Shown one piece after another: positions 54,794 through 63,476 of a stretch of DNA of 64,000 nucleotides. Every line of letters starts with the position of its first letter. Position 1 is the stretch's first letter. Made by a program: the position numbers and the translations under genes. The DNA lies in contig REGQ01000059.1 of the NCBI GenBank assembly GCA_004134985.1, forward strand, positions 1 through 64,000. The letters run 5' to 3'. This DNA is from Paenibacillaceae bacterium (GTDB lineage: Bacteria > Bacillota > Bacilli > Paenibacillales > Paenibacillaceae). The notes beneath the pieces are model-generated. The model was not told where the DNA came from, searched no databases, and saw only the letters and a list, made by a program, of their open reading frames with translations.

Positions 54794-54847
54794 AACTAGC
54801 GCGACAGAAGAGGTGATACCATCTGTCACGCTAGTTTACTTTTTTTT
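54794..54847 (+). terminator. Strong rho-independent terminator
   Basis: Arms at 54794-54808 and 54822-54836 pair with one mismatch and are followed by a long T run. It insulates the carbohydrate locus from upstream DNA. Confidence 0.75.
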
Positions 54848-54863
54848 ACATACATTCGACTGA

Positions 54864-54908
54864 TTGACATCATGTTGGAAATCCCCTATTATATACCTGT
54901 CAGATAGG
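54864..54908 (+). promoter_or_regulatory. Promoter and operator of the GntR gene
   Basis: TTGACA (54864-54869) and TATTAT (54887-54892) are 17 bases apart. CCTGTCAGATAGG at 54896-54908 is an inverted repeat at the transcription start. It is the reverse complement, apart from the centre base, of the site at 55810-55822. Confidence 0.75.
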
Positions 54909-54941
54909 TGAAAAGGTCTGAATTTGGAAGGAGCATGCGTT

Positions 54942-55640
54942 GTGGCTAAAATAAAAAAGATACATGTCCATGAACTGGTTTCCAGAGAAATTCAAAACTA
55001 TATACGTGAAAAGGATTTAAAGGAAGGGGATAAGCTTCCGTCTGTGGAAGAAATGACACATATGTTTGGCGTCGGCCGCTCGTCGTTGAGGGAAGCGCTT
55101 CGTTACCTGGAGGCAGTGGATATTGTACGCGTTGTGAACGGCAAAGGCATTTTTGTTTCCGATGTCGATATGTACCGGTTCGCCGGAAAATTTAAAATTG
55201 AGAATGAGAAGCGATTTTTGCTTCATATTCTTGAAGTTCGCCGCGCTATTGAAGGGAAGGCAGTCGAACTTGCAGCCAAAAGGATATCGGATAAACAGAT
55301 TGAGGAACTGGAACTGATTCTCAGGGAATATCGTCATTTGAAGGAGTCTGGAAAAGATACATCGCAGATCGATCTGGCATTCCACAGGTTAATTATTAAG
55401 GCAGCGGGCAATACGATTCTTGACAGTGTCCTTCAGTCCATTTCAGGAATGTATGAACGGTTTTTCAATGATCCGCTCGGAGAGAAGCGTCTTTTTGACG
55501 AAACCTATCCGTTTCATGAAACGATGTATGATGCCATCGCGGCGCATGATCCACAAAGGGCTGTAGCGGAGTTTGACAATATGATGGACTGTATTGAAGC
55601 GCTGATTGTTGCCTATGAGGAGAAGGGTTTTATTGCGTAA
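54942..55640 (+). CDS. FadR-type GntR regulator (FCD domain)
   Basis: This protein of about 232 residues has an N-terminal winged helix (LVSREIQNYIREKDLKEGDKLPSVEEMTHMFGVGRSSLREALRYLEAVDIVRVVNGKGIFV) and a C-terminal FCD domain (HILEVRRAIEGKAVELAAKRI, DLAFHRLIIKAAGN, HETMYDAIAAHDPQRA). The conserved Asp and His residues suggest a metal site for an acidic ligand. The GTG at 54942 follows GGAAGGAGC. An operator occurs at its own promoter and at the transporter promoter, so it should regulate both. Confidence 0.88.
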   Translation: MAKIKKIHVHELVSREIQNYIREKDLKEGDKLPSVEEMTHMFGVGRSSLREALRYLEAVDIVRVVNGKGIFVSDVDMYRFAGKFKIENEKRFLLHILEVRRAIEGKAVELAAKRISDKQIEELELILREYRHLKESGKDTSQIDLAFHRLIIKAAGNTILDSVLQSISGMYERFFNDPLGEKRLFDETYPFHETMYDAIAAHDPQRAVAEFDNMMDCIEALIVAYEEKGFIA

Positions 55641-55776
55641 ATGCACCGGTAATTTCCGTGAAGAAGTAGGTGCGGCTGTCTATCATGTCTAACGGGAGAA
55701 TGTATATTCTGTATTTCCCTTACACAAGCCAGTCCTGCATCCTGCTTCTTCTGGTTTACTAATACGATAAAAATTA

Positions 55777-55822
55777 TTGACATGTGGGAAGGAAACCTCC
55801 TATAATTAACCTATCAGACAGG
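55777..55822 (+). promoter_or_regulatory. Promoter and operator of the ABC transporter operon
   Basis: TTGACA (55777-55782) and TATAAT (55801-55806) are 18 bases apart. CCTATCAGACAGG at 55810-55822 is the partner of the site in front of the GntR gene. Regulation by that GntR protein is inferred. Confidence 0.75.
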
Positions 55823-55867
55823 ATGACTGTATGATGAGAATTCCAATTTACGACAGGGGGAATGGAG

Positions 55868-57202
55868 ATGTTCGCAAAAAAACAAAAAAAAATCGTCGGT
55901 TTACTGGTGTCGACAATTATGCTGGCCGGTATTTTGTCCGGCTGCGGCGGCGGCAAGTCTGACAACGTTGAAAGCGTATCACCAGGAGGCTCAGGAGAGA
56001 AAGTAAAGCTTCGCATGATTGAAAGCTTGACAAGCCCTAAACGGACTGAACTGTTTCAGTCGATGATAAAACAGTTCCAGGATGAAAATCCGAACATTGA
56101 AGTCGAATTAATTTCTCCTCCGTTTGATCAGGCGGACAACAAAATAAGAACGATGCTTGCTGCCAAGCAGGACTTGGATGTAATGGAAATCAGAGATCTT
56201 AATGTATCCGAGTTCGTAAACAACAAATATGCAGAACCGCTAAATGCCTATGCAGAAAAGTGGGAGGATTATCCGACCGTAACAGCTGTAGCCAAGTCGG
56301 TGGGAACGATCGGTGAGAATCTGTACTTCTTACCTAATGGCCTGTATCAGCGTCAAATGTTTTATCGTAAAGACTGGTTTGACGAAAAGGGGCTTAAAGC
56401 GCCGGAAACCTGGCAGGAGTTGTACGAAAGCGGAAAAGCGCTGACAGATTCGGGGAAAAACCGGTTTGGTTTTTCATTTCGCGGCGGCCCGGGATCAAAC
56501 GGAAATTCTGATGCCATGGTACTGAGCTACAACGGGAAAAACGTTTTGCTTGAAGATTCCCAATTCACCAAGGATGGCCAGTCGATCTATGCGACGCCGG
56601 AAGCGAAGCAAGCGATGGAGCTGTACTTTAAAATTTATAAAGAGATCTCTCCTCCAGATTCCATCAACTGGGGCTTTCAAGAGCAGGTACAAGCATTTAC
56701 ATCAGGTGTAACGGCAATTTTATTGCAGGATCCCGATGTTATCCAATCGCTTGAAACGAATATGGCTGAAGGAACATGGGCAAGCGCTCCAATGCCTAAA
56801 GGACCAGACGGTCAGGCATTAATTGCTGCAGGCGGCGCAGGCTGGGGCATACCAACTTATTCTAAACATAAAGAGGAAGCCTGGAAGCTGGTGCAATTCC
56901 TTTCGAGTCCCAAGCAAAATACGGAATTCTCCAAAAATTATGGACTTATCCCGATCCATGCCTCTGCCACAGAGGATGAATTTTTCAAGTCAGGCCCTTA
57001 CAAAACGTTACTGGACATGAGCAATATGCCAGATGTGTACTTGAACTATAAACCGGCGTTTGACTATCCGGGCAATAGCAAATTTGGACAAGTCAGCACA
57101 GATACACAACAAGCGTTCCTGCTCGGCAAGACGACGGTTGACGATTTGCTGAAAACTTGGGACGAGTATTGGGTTAATGAAAAGGATCAATTGAACAAAT
57201 AG
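55868..57202 (+). CDS. Sugar ABC transporter, extracellular binding lipoprotein
   Basis: This protein of about 444 residues has a lipoprotein signal (lipobox LSGC). The family 1 binding fold shows MIESLTSPKRTELFQSMIKQFQDENPNIEVELI, YFLPNGLYQRQMFYRKDWFDEKGLKAPETWQEL and GGAGWGIPTYSKHKEEAWKLVQFLSSP. ATG 55868 is better spaced from the GGGGG ribosome-binding site than ATG 55862. It is the first gene of an importer with two permeases. The sugar is not readable, but the GH76 genes downstream hint at mannan oligosaccharides. Confidence 0.88.
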   Translation: MFAKKQKKIVGLLVSTIMLAGILSGCGGGKSDNVESVSPGGSGEKVKLRMIESLTSPKRTELFQSMIKQFQDENPNIEVELISPPFDQADNKIRTMLAAKQDLDVMEIRDLNVSEFVNNKYAEPLNAYAEKWEDYPTVTAVAKSVGTIGENLYFLPNGLYQRQMFYRKDWFDEKGLKAPETWQELYESGKALTDSGKNRFGFSFRGGPGSNGNSDAMVLSYNGKNVLLEDSQFTKDGQSIYATPEAKQAMELYFKIYKEISPPDSINWGFQEQVQAFTSGVTAILLQDPDVIQSLETNMAEGTWASAPMPKGPDGQALIAAGGAGWGIPTYSKHKEEAWKLVQFLSSPKQNTEFSKNYGLIPIHASATEDEFFKSGPYKTLLDMSNMPDVYLNYKPAFDYPGNSKFGQVSTDTQQAFLLGKTTVDDLLKTWDEYWVNEKDQLNK

Positions 57203-57319
57203 AGAAAAGCCGGCAAGCAGTCTCCAATTTGGCCGGAAAGTTTTTCAAACAGATCGTGATGGGCATTAGGCTTTTACGCAGCCCATCACGATTTTCATTC
57301 GAAGAAGGAGGTGCATCCA

Positions 57320-58201
57320 TTGAATAACCGCAAAATGTTTATCTTTCTTAGTTTGGCGCCGGCGCTGCTGCTTGTCCTAGTCTTCACTTGTTACCCGTTC
57401 CTGAGGGGAATCAGTATGGCTTTTCAGGAATATATGCTGTTCAACCTTAGCAACGTCCGCTTCATCGGTCTTGACAATTTTAAGGCTGCATTTCGTGATC
57501 CAAAGTTTTTACAAGCGTTGACCAATAGCGGATATTGGGTATTCTTCTCGCTTATTTTTCAATTTCTTATCGGATTTGCCCTTGCCATGATGCTGCGCAA
57601 ACCTTTTCGCGGGCGCGGTATCTATCAAGGCTTTGTATTCTATTCCTGGGCACTATCAGGCTTTCTGATCGGTATGATCTGGAAGTGGATGTTCAATTCT
57701 CAGATTGGTCCAGTTAATGATCTGCTGCTTCGCACAGGGCTGATTGATGAACGGATCGGATTTCTGTCTGACCCGAATTGGGCTATGGTTTCTGTCATTG
57801 TCGCTAATGTTTGGTACGGTGTGGCATTTTTCGCCATCATGCTTCTGGCGGCGCTCCAATCGGTGCCAGATGACCTCTATGAGGCTGCGGATATGGATGG
57901 CGCGGGCAAGGTACGCCAACTGTTCAGCGTGACACTTCCTTATATTTTGCCAACAATTATTACTACTACTTTGCTAAGAGCGATCTGGATTTTCAACGAT
58001 CCGACGATTATATACGGGATGACGAACGGCGGACCGGCTGGCTCCACCCATGTCTTGTCCTCCTTTATGTTGGACAAAATTATATATGCGGGCGATTACG
58101 GGGCGGCTTCGGCAGTCGGCGTTGTCATGATTGGTATTCTGCTGCTCTACACCATCTTCTATCTGTCTGTGACGAGGTCGGGGAAAGCGGGGGAATTCTA
58201 A
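57320..58201 (+). CDS. Sugar ABC transporter permease, MalF type
   Basis: This protein of about 293 residues has six membrane helices and the EAA loop YEAADMDGAGKVRQLFSVTLPYILP. The TTG at 57320 follows GAAGGAGG with proper spacing. A GTG at 57311 is too close. It is followed one base later by the MalG-type permease. Confidence 0.9.
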   Translation: MNNRKMFIFLSLAPALLLVLVFTCYPFLRGISMAFQEYMLFNLSNVRFIGLDNFKAAFRDPKFLQALTNSGYWVFFSLIFQFLIGFALAMMLRKPFRGRGIYQGFVFYSWALSGFLIGMIWKWMFNSQIGPVNDLLLRTGLIDERIGFLSDPNWAMVSVIVANVWYGVAFFAIMLLAALQSVPDDLYEAADMDGAGKVRQLFSVTLPYILPTIITTTLLRAIWIFNDPTIIYGMTNGGPAGSTHVLSSFMLDKIIYAGDYGAASAVGVVMIGILLLYTIFYLSVTRSGKAGEF

Positions 58202-58202
58202 A

Positions 58203-59030
58203 ATGAATCGATTACTTATGCTCGCCATGAGAATATTTGTTTTGCTGCTTTATTTTATCGTCATGATTTTTCCGCTTTACTGGATCGTAATCACATCGTT
58301 TAAACCGCAGGGGGATATCTTTTCGCTGCCGCTCCGGTATTGGCCAGAGACGTTTACTTTGGACAACTATGTCAACATTTTTCAAATATCGAAGTTCCAC
58401 ATTTATATGGGCAACAGTTTGCTCATTGCAATCGCAGCGGCATTGATTGTGCTTGTTATTGCAATTATGGGCGCATATGTCATGGCCAGATTCACCTTTC
58501 GCGGCCATCGTCAAATTATGCTCGCTTTTTTCGCAACGCAGATGCTTCCAGGTTTCATATCACTGGCGCCTTTGTACTTAATTATGTCGGATTTGAATTT
58601 AATTAATAACCGGGCCTCGCTTGTATTGATGTATACCGTTGGGCTGATACCGTTTTCGACCATTCTGCTGCGCGGGTTCTTTCAACGCATCCCGACCAGC
58701 CTGGAAGAAGCGGCGATGATTGACGGCTGTTCCCGGTTTACGGCGCTGCTTCGCGTCATTGTGCCCGTCATGTTGCCAGGCATCGCTTCGACGTTCATCT
58801 TTGCTTTCGTGCAAAACTGGAATGAGCTGTTTCTTGCGGTCATGTTCATTGATTCTGAACCTTTAAAAACGCTCCCGATAGCAATGAATTCCTTTGTCAT
58901 GAAGTTTGATGTGAACTGGGGTGCCTTATCAGCGGGAACCGTGCTGTCGGTTATCCCAACCATACTGCTGTTTGCATTTGCGCAGCGATTCATTGTGGCA
59001 GGGTTGACACAGGGCGCGGAGAAAGGGTAA
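58203..59030 (+). CDS. Sugar ABC transporter permease, MalG type
   Basis: This 275-residue protein has six membrane helices, with the EAA loop LEEAAMIDGCSRFTALLRVIVPVMLPG and the N-terminal PLYWIVITSFKPQGDIF typical of MalG. It starts one base after the MalF stop. No ATPase gene is in the operon, so a shared MsmX-type ATPase is expected. Confidence 0.9.
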   Translation: MNRLLMLAMRIFVLLLYFIVMIFPLYWIVITSFKPQGDIFSLPLRYWPETFTLDNYVNIFQISKFHIYMGNSLLIAIAAALIVLVIAIMGAYVMARFTFRGHRQIMLAFFATQMLPGFISLAPLYLIMSDLNLINNRASLVLMYTVGLIPFSTILLRGFFQRIPTSLEEAAMIDGCSRFTALLRVIVPVMLPGIASTFIFAFVQNWNELFLAVMFIDSEPLKTLPIAMNSFVMKFDVNWGALSAGTVLSVIPTILLFAFAQRFIVAGLTQGAEKG

Positions 59031-59057
59031 GCAAGCGATAGAGAGGAAATGAGAATA

Positions 59058-60230
59058 ATGACTAACAAAAGAGAGGACCGGCCGGTATTTACGAGCGTGT
59101 CTCACGATCCGACCGATACCAGACATCACGGCTCGATTTCCATGCCGATTTATCAGAGCAGCCTGTTTGCATTTGAAAGCTATGAGCAATTCGACGAGGC
59201 ATTCAGCGACTTGTTCGGCCATCATGTCTATTCGCGTGGTAATAACCCTACGGTTGAATACTTGGAAAATAAACTTGCCGAGCTGGAAGGGGGCGAAGCG
59301 GCACGCTGCTTCGGCTCAGGCATGGCTGCCATCACTGCTTCTATTCTGTCGATGGTCCGGCATGGCGATCATATCGTATGTGTCAGTCAGGTGTATGGGC
59401 CTACGAAGGAGTTTCTCGGTTCCTATCTCCAGCGCTTTGGAGTTGAGACGACATTCGTCGATGGCAGCCTGCCGGAAGCGTGGCGCGGAGCGATTCGGCC
59501 GAACACGAAGCTGTTCTATTTGGAAAGTCCGACAACGATGATGTTCGAGTTGCAGGATATCGCTGCCTGTGCAGCGCTGGCCAAGAGCATAGGCGCCCGG
59601 ACGATCATCGACGGCACCTGGGCGACGCCTTGCTTCCAGAAGCCGCTGGCCTTGGGCGCTGATTTGGTCGTACATTCGCTGACCAAGTATATTTCCGGAC
59701 ATAGCGATTGTGTCGGTGGTGTTGCAATTGGATCAAAATCGCTCATCAGCTCTTTAAGCAAGAGCGAGTATATGCTGTTCGGGGGTATCATGGCCCCGCA
59801 AATTGCTGCCCTTATGACACGAGGGTTAAGGACGCTGCCACTTCGAATGCAGCGGCATGAAGTGAGCGGACGTATCGTCGCGGAGCATCTGGAAGGCTTG
59901 TCATTCGTTCGCAAAGTCAATTACCCTGGACTTGCATCGCATCCCCAGCATGAATTGGCATTAAACCAGATGTCAGGTTTCAGCAGTCTGTTCTCAATTG
60001 AGTCTGATTGCCCGACGCACATGCTTAAGGAATGGGCAAATCAGCTCCGCTATTTTAAAATTGGCGTAAGTTGGGGCGGTTTCGAAAGTCTTGTCACCGT
60101 CAATCCGCTCGGAAGCGGCTCAATCGCCCGCATTTATGTCGGCCAGGAAGATCCAGCTGATCTGATCGATGACATGAATAGCGCGTGGCAGGCCGTTGAG
60201 CAGCATCAGGAACAGTATGACATAATTTAG
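59058..60230 (+). CDS. PLP-dependent enzyme of the Cys/Met metabolism family
   Basis: This protein of about 390 residues has the trans-sulfuration fold: VYSRGNNPTVEYLENKLAELEGGEAARCFGSGMAA, PLP-binding DGTWATPCFQKPLALGADLVVHSLTKYISGHSD with the Schiff-base Lys near residue 210, and GISWGG-like VSWGGFESL at the C-terminus. Family members are cystathionine gamma-synthase, lyases and O-acetylhomoserine sulfhydrylase. ATG 59058 is better spaced from GAGAGG than 59049. It is last in the sugar-importer operon, an unusual place for a sulfur-amino-acid enzyme. Confidence 0.85.
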   Translation: MTNKREDRPVFTSVSHDPTDTRHHGSISMPIYQSSLFAFESYEQFDEAFSDLFGHHVYSRGNNPTVEYLENKLAELEGGEAARCFGSGMAAITASILSMVRHGDHIVCVSQVYGPTKEFLGSYLQRFGVETTFVDGSLPEAWRGAIRPNTKLFYLESPTTMMFELQDIAACAALAKSIGARTIIDGTWATPCFQKPLALGADLVVHSLTKYISGHSDCVGGVAIGSKSLISSLSKSEYMLFGGIMAPQIAALMTRGLRTLPLRMQRHEVSGRIVAEHLEGLSFVRKVNYPGLASHPQHELALNQMSGFSSLFSIESDCPTHMLKEWANQLRYFKIGVSWGGFESLVTVNPLGSGSIARIYVGQEDPADLIDDMNSAWQAVEQHQEQYDII

Positions 60231-60234
60231 CACA

Positions 60235-60307
60235 GCACGATGCCTGGTATGCATCGTGCAGAATTAGCTGGCCCGTTCCGTCATCAATGACATGACGGGC
60301 TTTTTTA
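60235..60307 (+). terminator. Double hairpin terminator
   Basis: GCACGATGC/GCATCGTGC (about 60236-60258) is followed by GCCCGT/ACGGGC (60271-60276/60295-60300) and six T. It ends the importer operon. Confidence 0.7.
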
Positions 60308-60453
60308 TATTATCAGGTTAGCCAGACACATCTGGTTGGCCTGTTTTTATGTTCGGTATAAGATGGCGGTAGCCAGAAGAACGTCCGAATAACTAGTTCG
60401 GCCTGTTATCTATTTACATTACGAGATATTATGTTGATATATATTATTTTATA

Positions 60454-60502
60454 TTGACATATTAATTTATCGGTATTAATATACTATTTGTAAGCGCTTA
60501 AA
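60454..60502 (+). promoter_or_regulatory. Promoter and cre-like site of the GH76 operon
   Basis: TTGACA (60454-60459) and TAATAT (60477-60482) are 17 bases apart. TGTAAGCGCTTAAA at 60489-60502 matches the cre consensus at 13 of 14 positions and overlaps the start of transcription, so CcpA repression is expected. Confidence 0.7.
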
Positions 60503-60541
60503 GAATGCTTGATAGGGGACTTTCCATAATGAAAAAATGGG

Positions 60542-60673
60542 ATGAGCTTGCTCGTAACCTGCGCTATGATACTTGCGATCTTGGCAGGCTGTAGCGGCAA
60601 CAACAAGAGTAATGGGCCATGTTCAAGCAAGCAATCGAAAATAATGCCAATTGACTATAGGGAGCGGGGATGA
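60542..60673 (+). pseudogene. Vestigial lipoprotein signal, deleted binding-protein gene
   Basis: The 43-residue frame begins MSLLVTCAMILAILAGCSGNNKS, a lipoprotein signal with lipobox LAGC, as in sugar-binding proteins. It then runs through unrelated residues to a stop two bases before the GH76 start. A frameshift separates it from ATGAAAAAATGG just upstream. A binding-protein gene probably once stood between promoter and GH76 genes. Confidence 0.5.
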
Positions 60674-60674
60674 C

Positions 60675-61757
60675 ATGAAACAGAATACGACAACATGGTC
60701 CACTCGGGCGGACTTGGCGCAGCAGGCGCTTCACGAGAAATTCTGGAACCCGAGTACGCGTATGTATGATATCGAGACGCCATGCCCTGGAGGCGCGTGT
60801 AATACGATATTTCATTATTGGTGGATGGCGCACGCAGTTGAGGCATTAGCAGACGGGTTCGACAGAACGCATGATTCCCGTTACTTCGAGACGTTGAGTG
60901 AGCTCTATGAAGGCTTACTGAAACGTAATGGAGGCGCATGGCCGAACACATTGTACGACGATATGGAATGGATGGCGATCGCGTGGCTCCGAGCATACGA
61001 ATCGACGAAAGATGCAAAATACAAGATAGCGGCGATTGAGCTATGGGAGGATATCAAGACCGGCTGGAATGATCATATGGGCGGAGGAATCGCTTGGCAG
61101 AAAAGTCAGTTAGATTACAAGAATACCCCGGCAAATGCTCCTGCGGTGATTCTCGCTACAAGGCTTTACAAGTGTTTCAGAAATGAGGACGATCTAAGCT
61201 GGGCTCTCAAAATTTACGACTGGCAGAAGCGCATGCTGGTTGATCCGGAGAGCGGCTTTGTCTGGGATGGAATGAACCGGCTTGGCGACGGAAACATCGA
61301 CAAGGATTGGACGTTTACCTACTGCCAGGGTGTTTTTATCGGCGCGGCTCAGGAGTTGTATCAGGCGACGGGAGATGAGAGCTTTCTTGCTGATGCAGAC
61401 AGATCAGCTTTGGCTGCCATCGAGAAGCTTACAGATCCGGCAACGAAGCTCCTTCCGGAGGAAGGGAATGGAGACGGTGGTTTATTCAAAGGGATTTTCG
61501 TTCGATATGCGGCGAATCTAGCTTCAGATAACAGTTCCTGCGTAGATGAATTGACCCATGTTCTTCTGAGCAACGTTGAAGCTTTATGGGATGAGGGCAG
61601 GGATAAGGAACGAAACGTGTTCGGTCCGGCTTGGAGTCGCCCCCCAGAAGCAATCGTGGAGCTCGGAACGCAGATTAGTGGCATTATTTTGCTGGAGATG
61701 GCTGCAAAGCTTGAAACTCGAGGCCTTAGGCTTCAAAGTGCGGAGGTTATAGGATGA
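60675..61757 (+). CDS. GH76 family glycoside hydrolase (alpha-1,6-mannanase type), copy 1
   Basis: This protein of about 360 residues has an (alpha/alpha)6 barrel with the catalytic pair Asp95-Asp96 in YDDMEW, WWMAHAVEALADGFDRT, DYKNTPANAPAVILATRLY, and FTYCQGVFIGAAQELY. There is no signal peptide, so it acts in the cytoplasm, unlike secreted GH76 mannanases. It overlaps the second GH76 gene by four bases. The likely substrate is imported alpha-1,6-mannooligosaccharides. Transfer of these sugars through the upstream ABC importer is inference. Confidence 0.85.
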   Translation: MKQNTTTWSTRADLAQQALHEKFWNPSTRMYDIETPCPGGACNTIFHYWWMAHAVEALADGFDRTHDSRYFETLSELYEGLLKRNGGAWPNTLYDDMEWMAIAWLRAYESTKDAKYKIAAIELWEDIKTGWNDHMGGGIAWQKSQLDYKNTPANAPAVILATRLYKCFRNEDDLSWALKIYDWQKRMLVDPESGFVWDGMNRLGDGNIDKDWTFTYCQGVFIGAAQELYQATGDESFLADADRSALAAIEKLTDPATKLLPEEGNGDGGLFKGIFVRYAANLASDNSSCVDELTHVLLSNVEALWDEGRDKERNVFGPAWSRPPEAIVELGTQISGIILLEMAAKLETRGLRLQSAEVIG

Positions 61758-62791
61758 CGAATCAAGCCTACGATTGGGCGGAAATAGCGGAATTTTTCCA
61801 AAATAACGTATACCGAAATTATGCGAACGAGCAAACCTCTATTCTAAATCAATGGTATCCGGTCACGGCAAACACAGCTAACGATAATTTCTATTATTGG
61901 TGGCAGGCTCATGTTATCGACGTTCTTGTCGATGGCTGGGAGCGAAGCGGGGATTCGAAATATCTTGAAAAAATAAACCATTTGGCTCATGGCTTGAAAG
62001 CCTATAACGGCAATACGTTCCGACATAATTATTACGATGATATGGAATGGACAGCGCTTGCGCTTCTAAGGGTTTACGATCATACAGGCGACGAGTGGTA
62101 CAAGCACGAAGTTATGGATCTTTGGACGGATATCCGCACCGCATGGAACGATAATATGGGCGGAGGGATGGCTTGGAAGAAGGATCAATTGGATTACAAG
62201 AACACCCCTGCTAACGCACCAGCTTCTATTCTGGCCGCGAGGCTTTACACGCGGTTCGGGTCGGAAGACGATTTAGCGTGGGCCATCCGAATCTACGAGT
62301 GGAATCGGGAAAATCTTGTTGACCCAGCTACAGGATTCGTTTGGGATGGAATGAATCGTCTAGGAGACGGAGCCATCGACCGGGACTGGGAATTCACGTA
62401 TTGCCAGGGCGTATTCATCGGGGCGGGATTAGAGCTATTCGCGATTACCCAGGATAATCGTTATCTCAGGGATGCCAAGCGAACGGCACAGGCATCGATG
62501 GAACGATTCGTCGATCCGGTTACCGGCTTACTCCCGGATGAAGGGATCGATGATACGGGATTATTCAAGGGAATTTTCGTCAGATACATTAAGCTGCTAA
62601 TTGACAGGAGCCCGGAAGATACGCAGGAGTGGGCCAATATCCTTCAGAGAAATGGTGAAAGGCTGTGGAGCTTCGACAAAGATCCTGCTGCAGCAATCAT
62701 CGGACCTTCATGGGACAAGAAGCCGGAAGGCCCGGTGCAATTAAGCGTTCAGTTAAGCGGACTTATGCTTGTGGAGGCGCTGGCCCGCTGA
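61754..62791 (+). CDS. GH76 family glycoside hydrolase, copy 2
   Basis: This 345-residue protein is a paralogue of the gene just upstream. The catalytic pair is Asp95-Asp96 in YYDDMEW, and the blocks AWNDNMGGGMAWKKDQLDYKNTPANAPASILAARLY and GFVWDGMNRLGDGAIDRDWEFTYCQGVFIGA are shared. There is no signal peptide. The ATGA overlap couples translation with copy 1. The two copies differ throughout (roughly half identical), so the duplication is old and they may differ in chain-length preference. Confidence 0.85.
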   Translation: MTNQAYDWAEIAEFFQNNVYRNYANEQTSILNQWYPVTANTANDNFYYWWQAHVIDVLVDGWERSGDSKYLEKINHLAHGLKAYNGNTFRHNYYDDMEWTALALLRVYDHTGDEWYKHEVMDLWTDIRTAWNDNMGGGMAWKKDQLDYKNTPANAPASILAARLYTRFGSEDDLAWAIRIYEWNRENLVDPATGFVWDGMNRLGDGAIDRDWEFTYCQGVFIGAGLELFAITQDNRYLRDAKRTAQASMERFVDPVTGLLPDEGIDDTGLFKGIFVRYIKLLIDRSPEDTQEWANILQRNGERLWSFDKDPAAAIIGPSWDKKPEGPVQLSVQLSGLMLVEALAR

Positions 62792-62841
62792 AAAGTGAAT
62801 TTGAAAAGTATATCGATGAGTAAACCTAACTTTGGTTTGTT

Positions 62842-62934
62842 AAATCGAACGGTACTGTGGCCGCTGTGGGTGATAATTAATATGGCCAATGCAATGTAAG
62901 CGGCTGGCGCGGTATCCAACTGTCCAGCAATTAG
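62842..62934 (+). pseudogene. Decayed RCC1-repeat fragment
   Basis: The frame reads KSNGTVAAVGDN, a stop, then YGQCNVSGWRGIQLSSN. It parallels LKSDGTVVAVGDNEYGQCDVSGW at 41681-41866, with an internal stop codon. No start or further repeats are present. Confidence 0.55.
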
Positions 62935-63022
62935 TTTGCGAGTATCCGTAAACGTGATTTCAATACGGTATTACGAAGAGCCAATTGATAATTAAACAAA
63001 GACCACAAACCCTAAACATACA

Positions 63023-63059
63023 CAAGGCTGCCGTAATCAACAATCAATCGGCAGCCTTG
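63023..63059. repeat. Dispersed hairpin element, intact copy
   Basis: CAAGGCTGCCG (63023-63033) pairs with CGGCAGCCTTG (63049-63059). The loop is shared with the decayed copy at 36201-36224. Confidence 0.6.
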
Positions 63060-63154
63060 TTGTGCAGCGACACAAAGCAGCTTAAATAAAATGATCAAAA
63101 ACAGTATATCACCGAAACAATTATGCTTGAATAGAGGTCATAGGCTGGTGGGGC

Positions 63155-63182
63155 GTTAAGCTATCGGGCAGATTACGTTAAC
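63155..63182. repeat. Cassette-type right half-site, solitary
   Basis: GTTAAGCTATCGGGCAGATT and ACGTTAAC have the form of the right half-site with CGGGCAG at the centre and GTTAA/TTAAC ends. No left partner is found at the usual distance. Confidence 0.4.
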
Positions 63183-63319
63183 AAAAAAATAAAACCGGCA
63201 CAATTATATGCCGATTAACCAATTGTCAATATGCAAAAAGGGTACCCCTAAAAAAGTCATGGATACATAATAGTATATAAAAAAATTCAACGTAAGTCTA
63301 TTATTTTTTTGGTGAAAAC

Positions 63320-63348
63320 TGTATGTTATTTATGCGACCGCGGCGCAA
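63320..63348. repeat. 29-bp motif, copy 2
   Basis: It matches 32557-32585 at 27 of 29 positions, with TGCGACCGCGGCGCA at its end. It lies about 130 bases before the GNAT gene start. Confidence 0.45.
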
Positions 63349-63476
63349 AAAGGAGAAGACCTGCATGATTACGTTCAGAAAAATTACGTTGGAAAACCGA
63401 CGCTCCATATTTAACTTGGAAGTATGAAAGAACAACGGAGCTTCGTTGCGTCCCCGAAGCGAAAGGAAGGGTAACA

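Larger units (their letters stand above)
62792..63476. other. Intergenic region with remnants and repeats
   Basis: It contains a decayed RCC1 fragment (62842-62934), a strong hairpin (63023-63059), a cassette-type half-site (63155-63182) and the 29-bp motif (63320-63348). No intact gene is seen. Confidence 0.5.
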
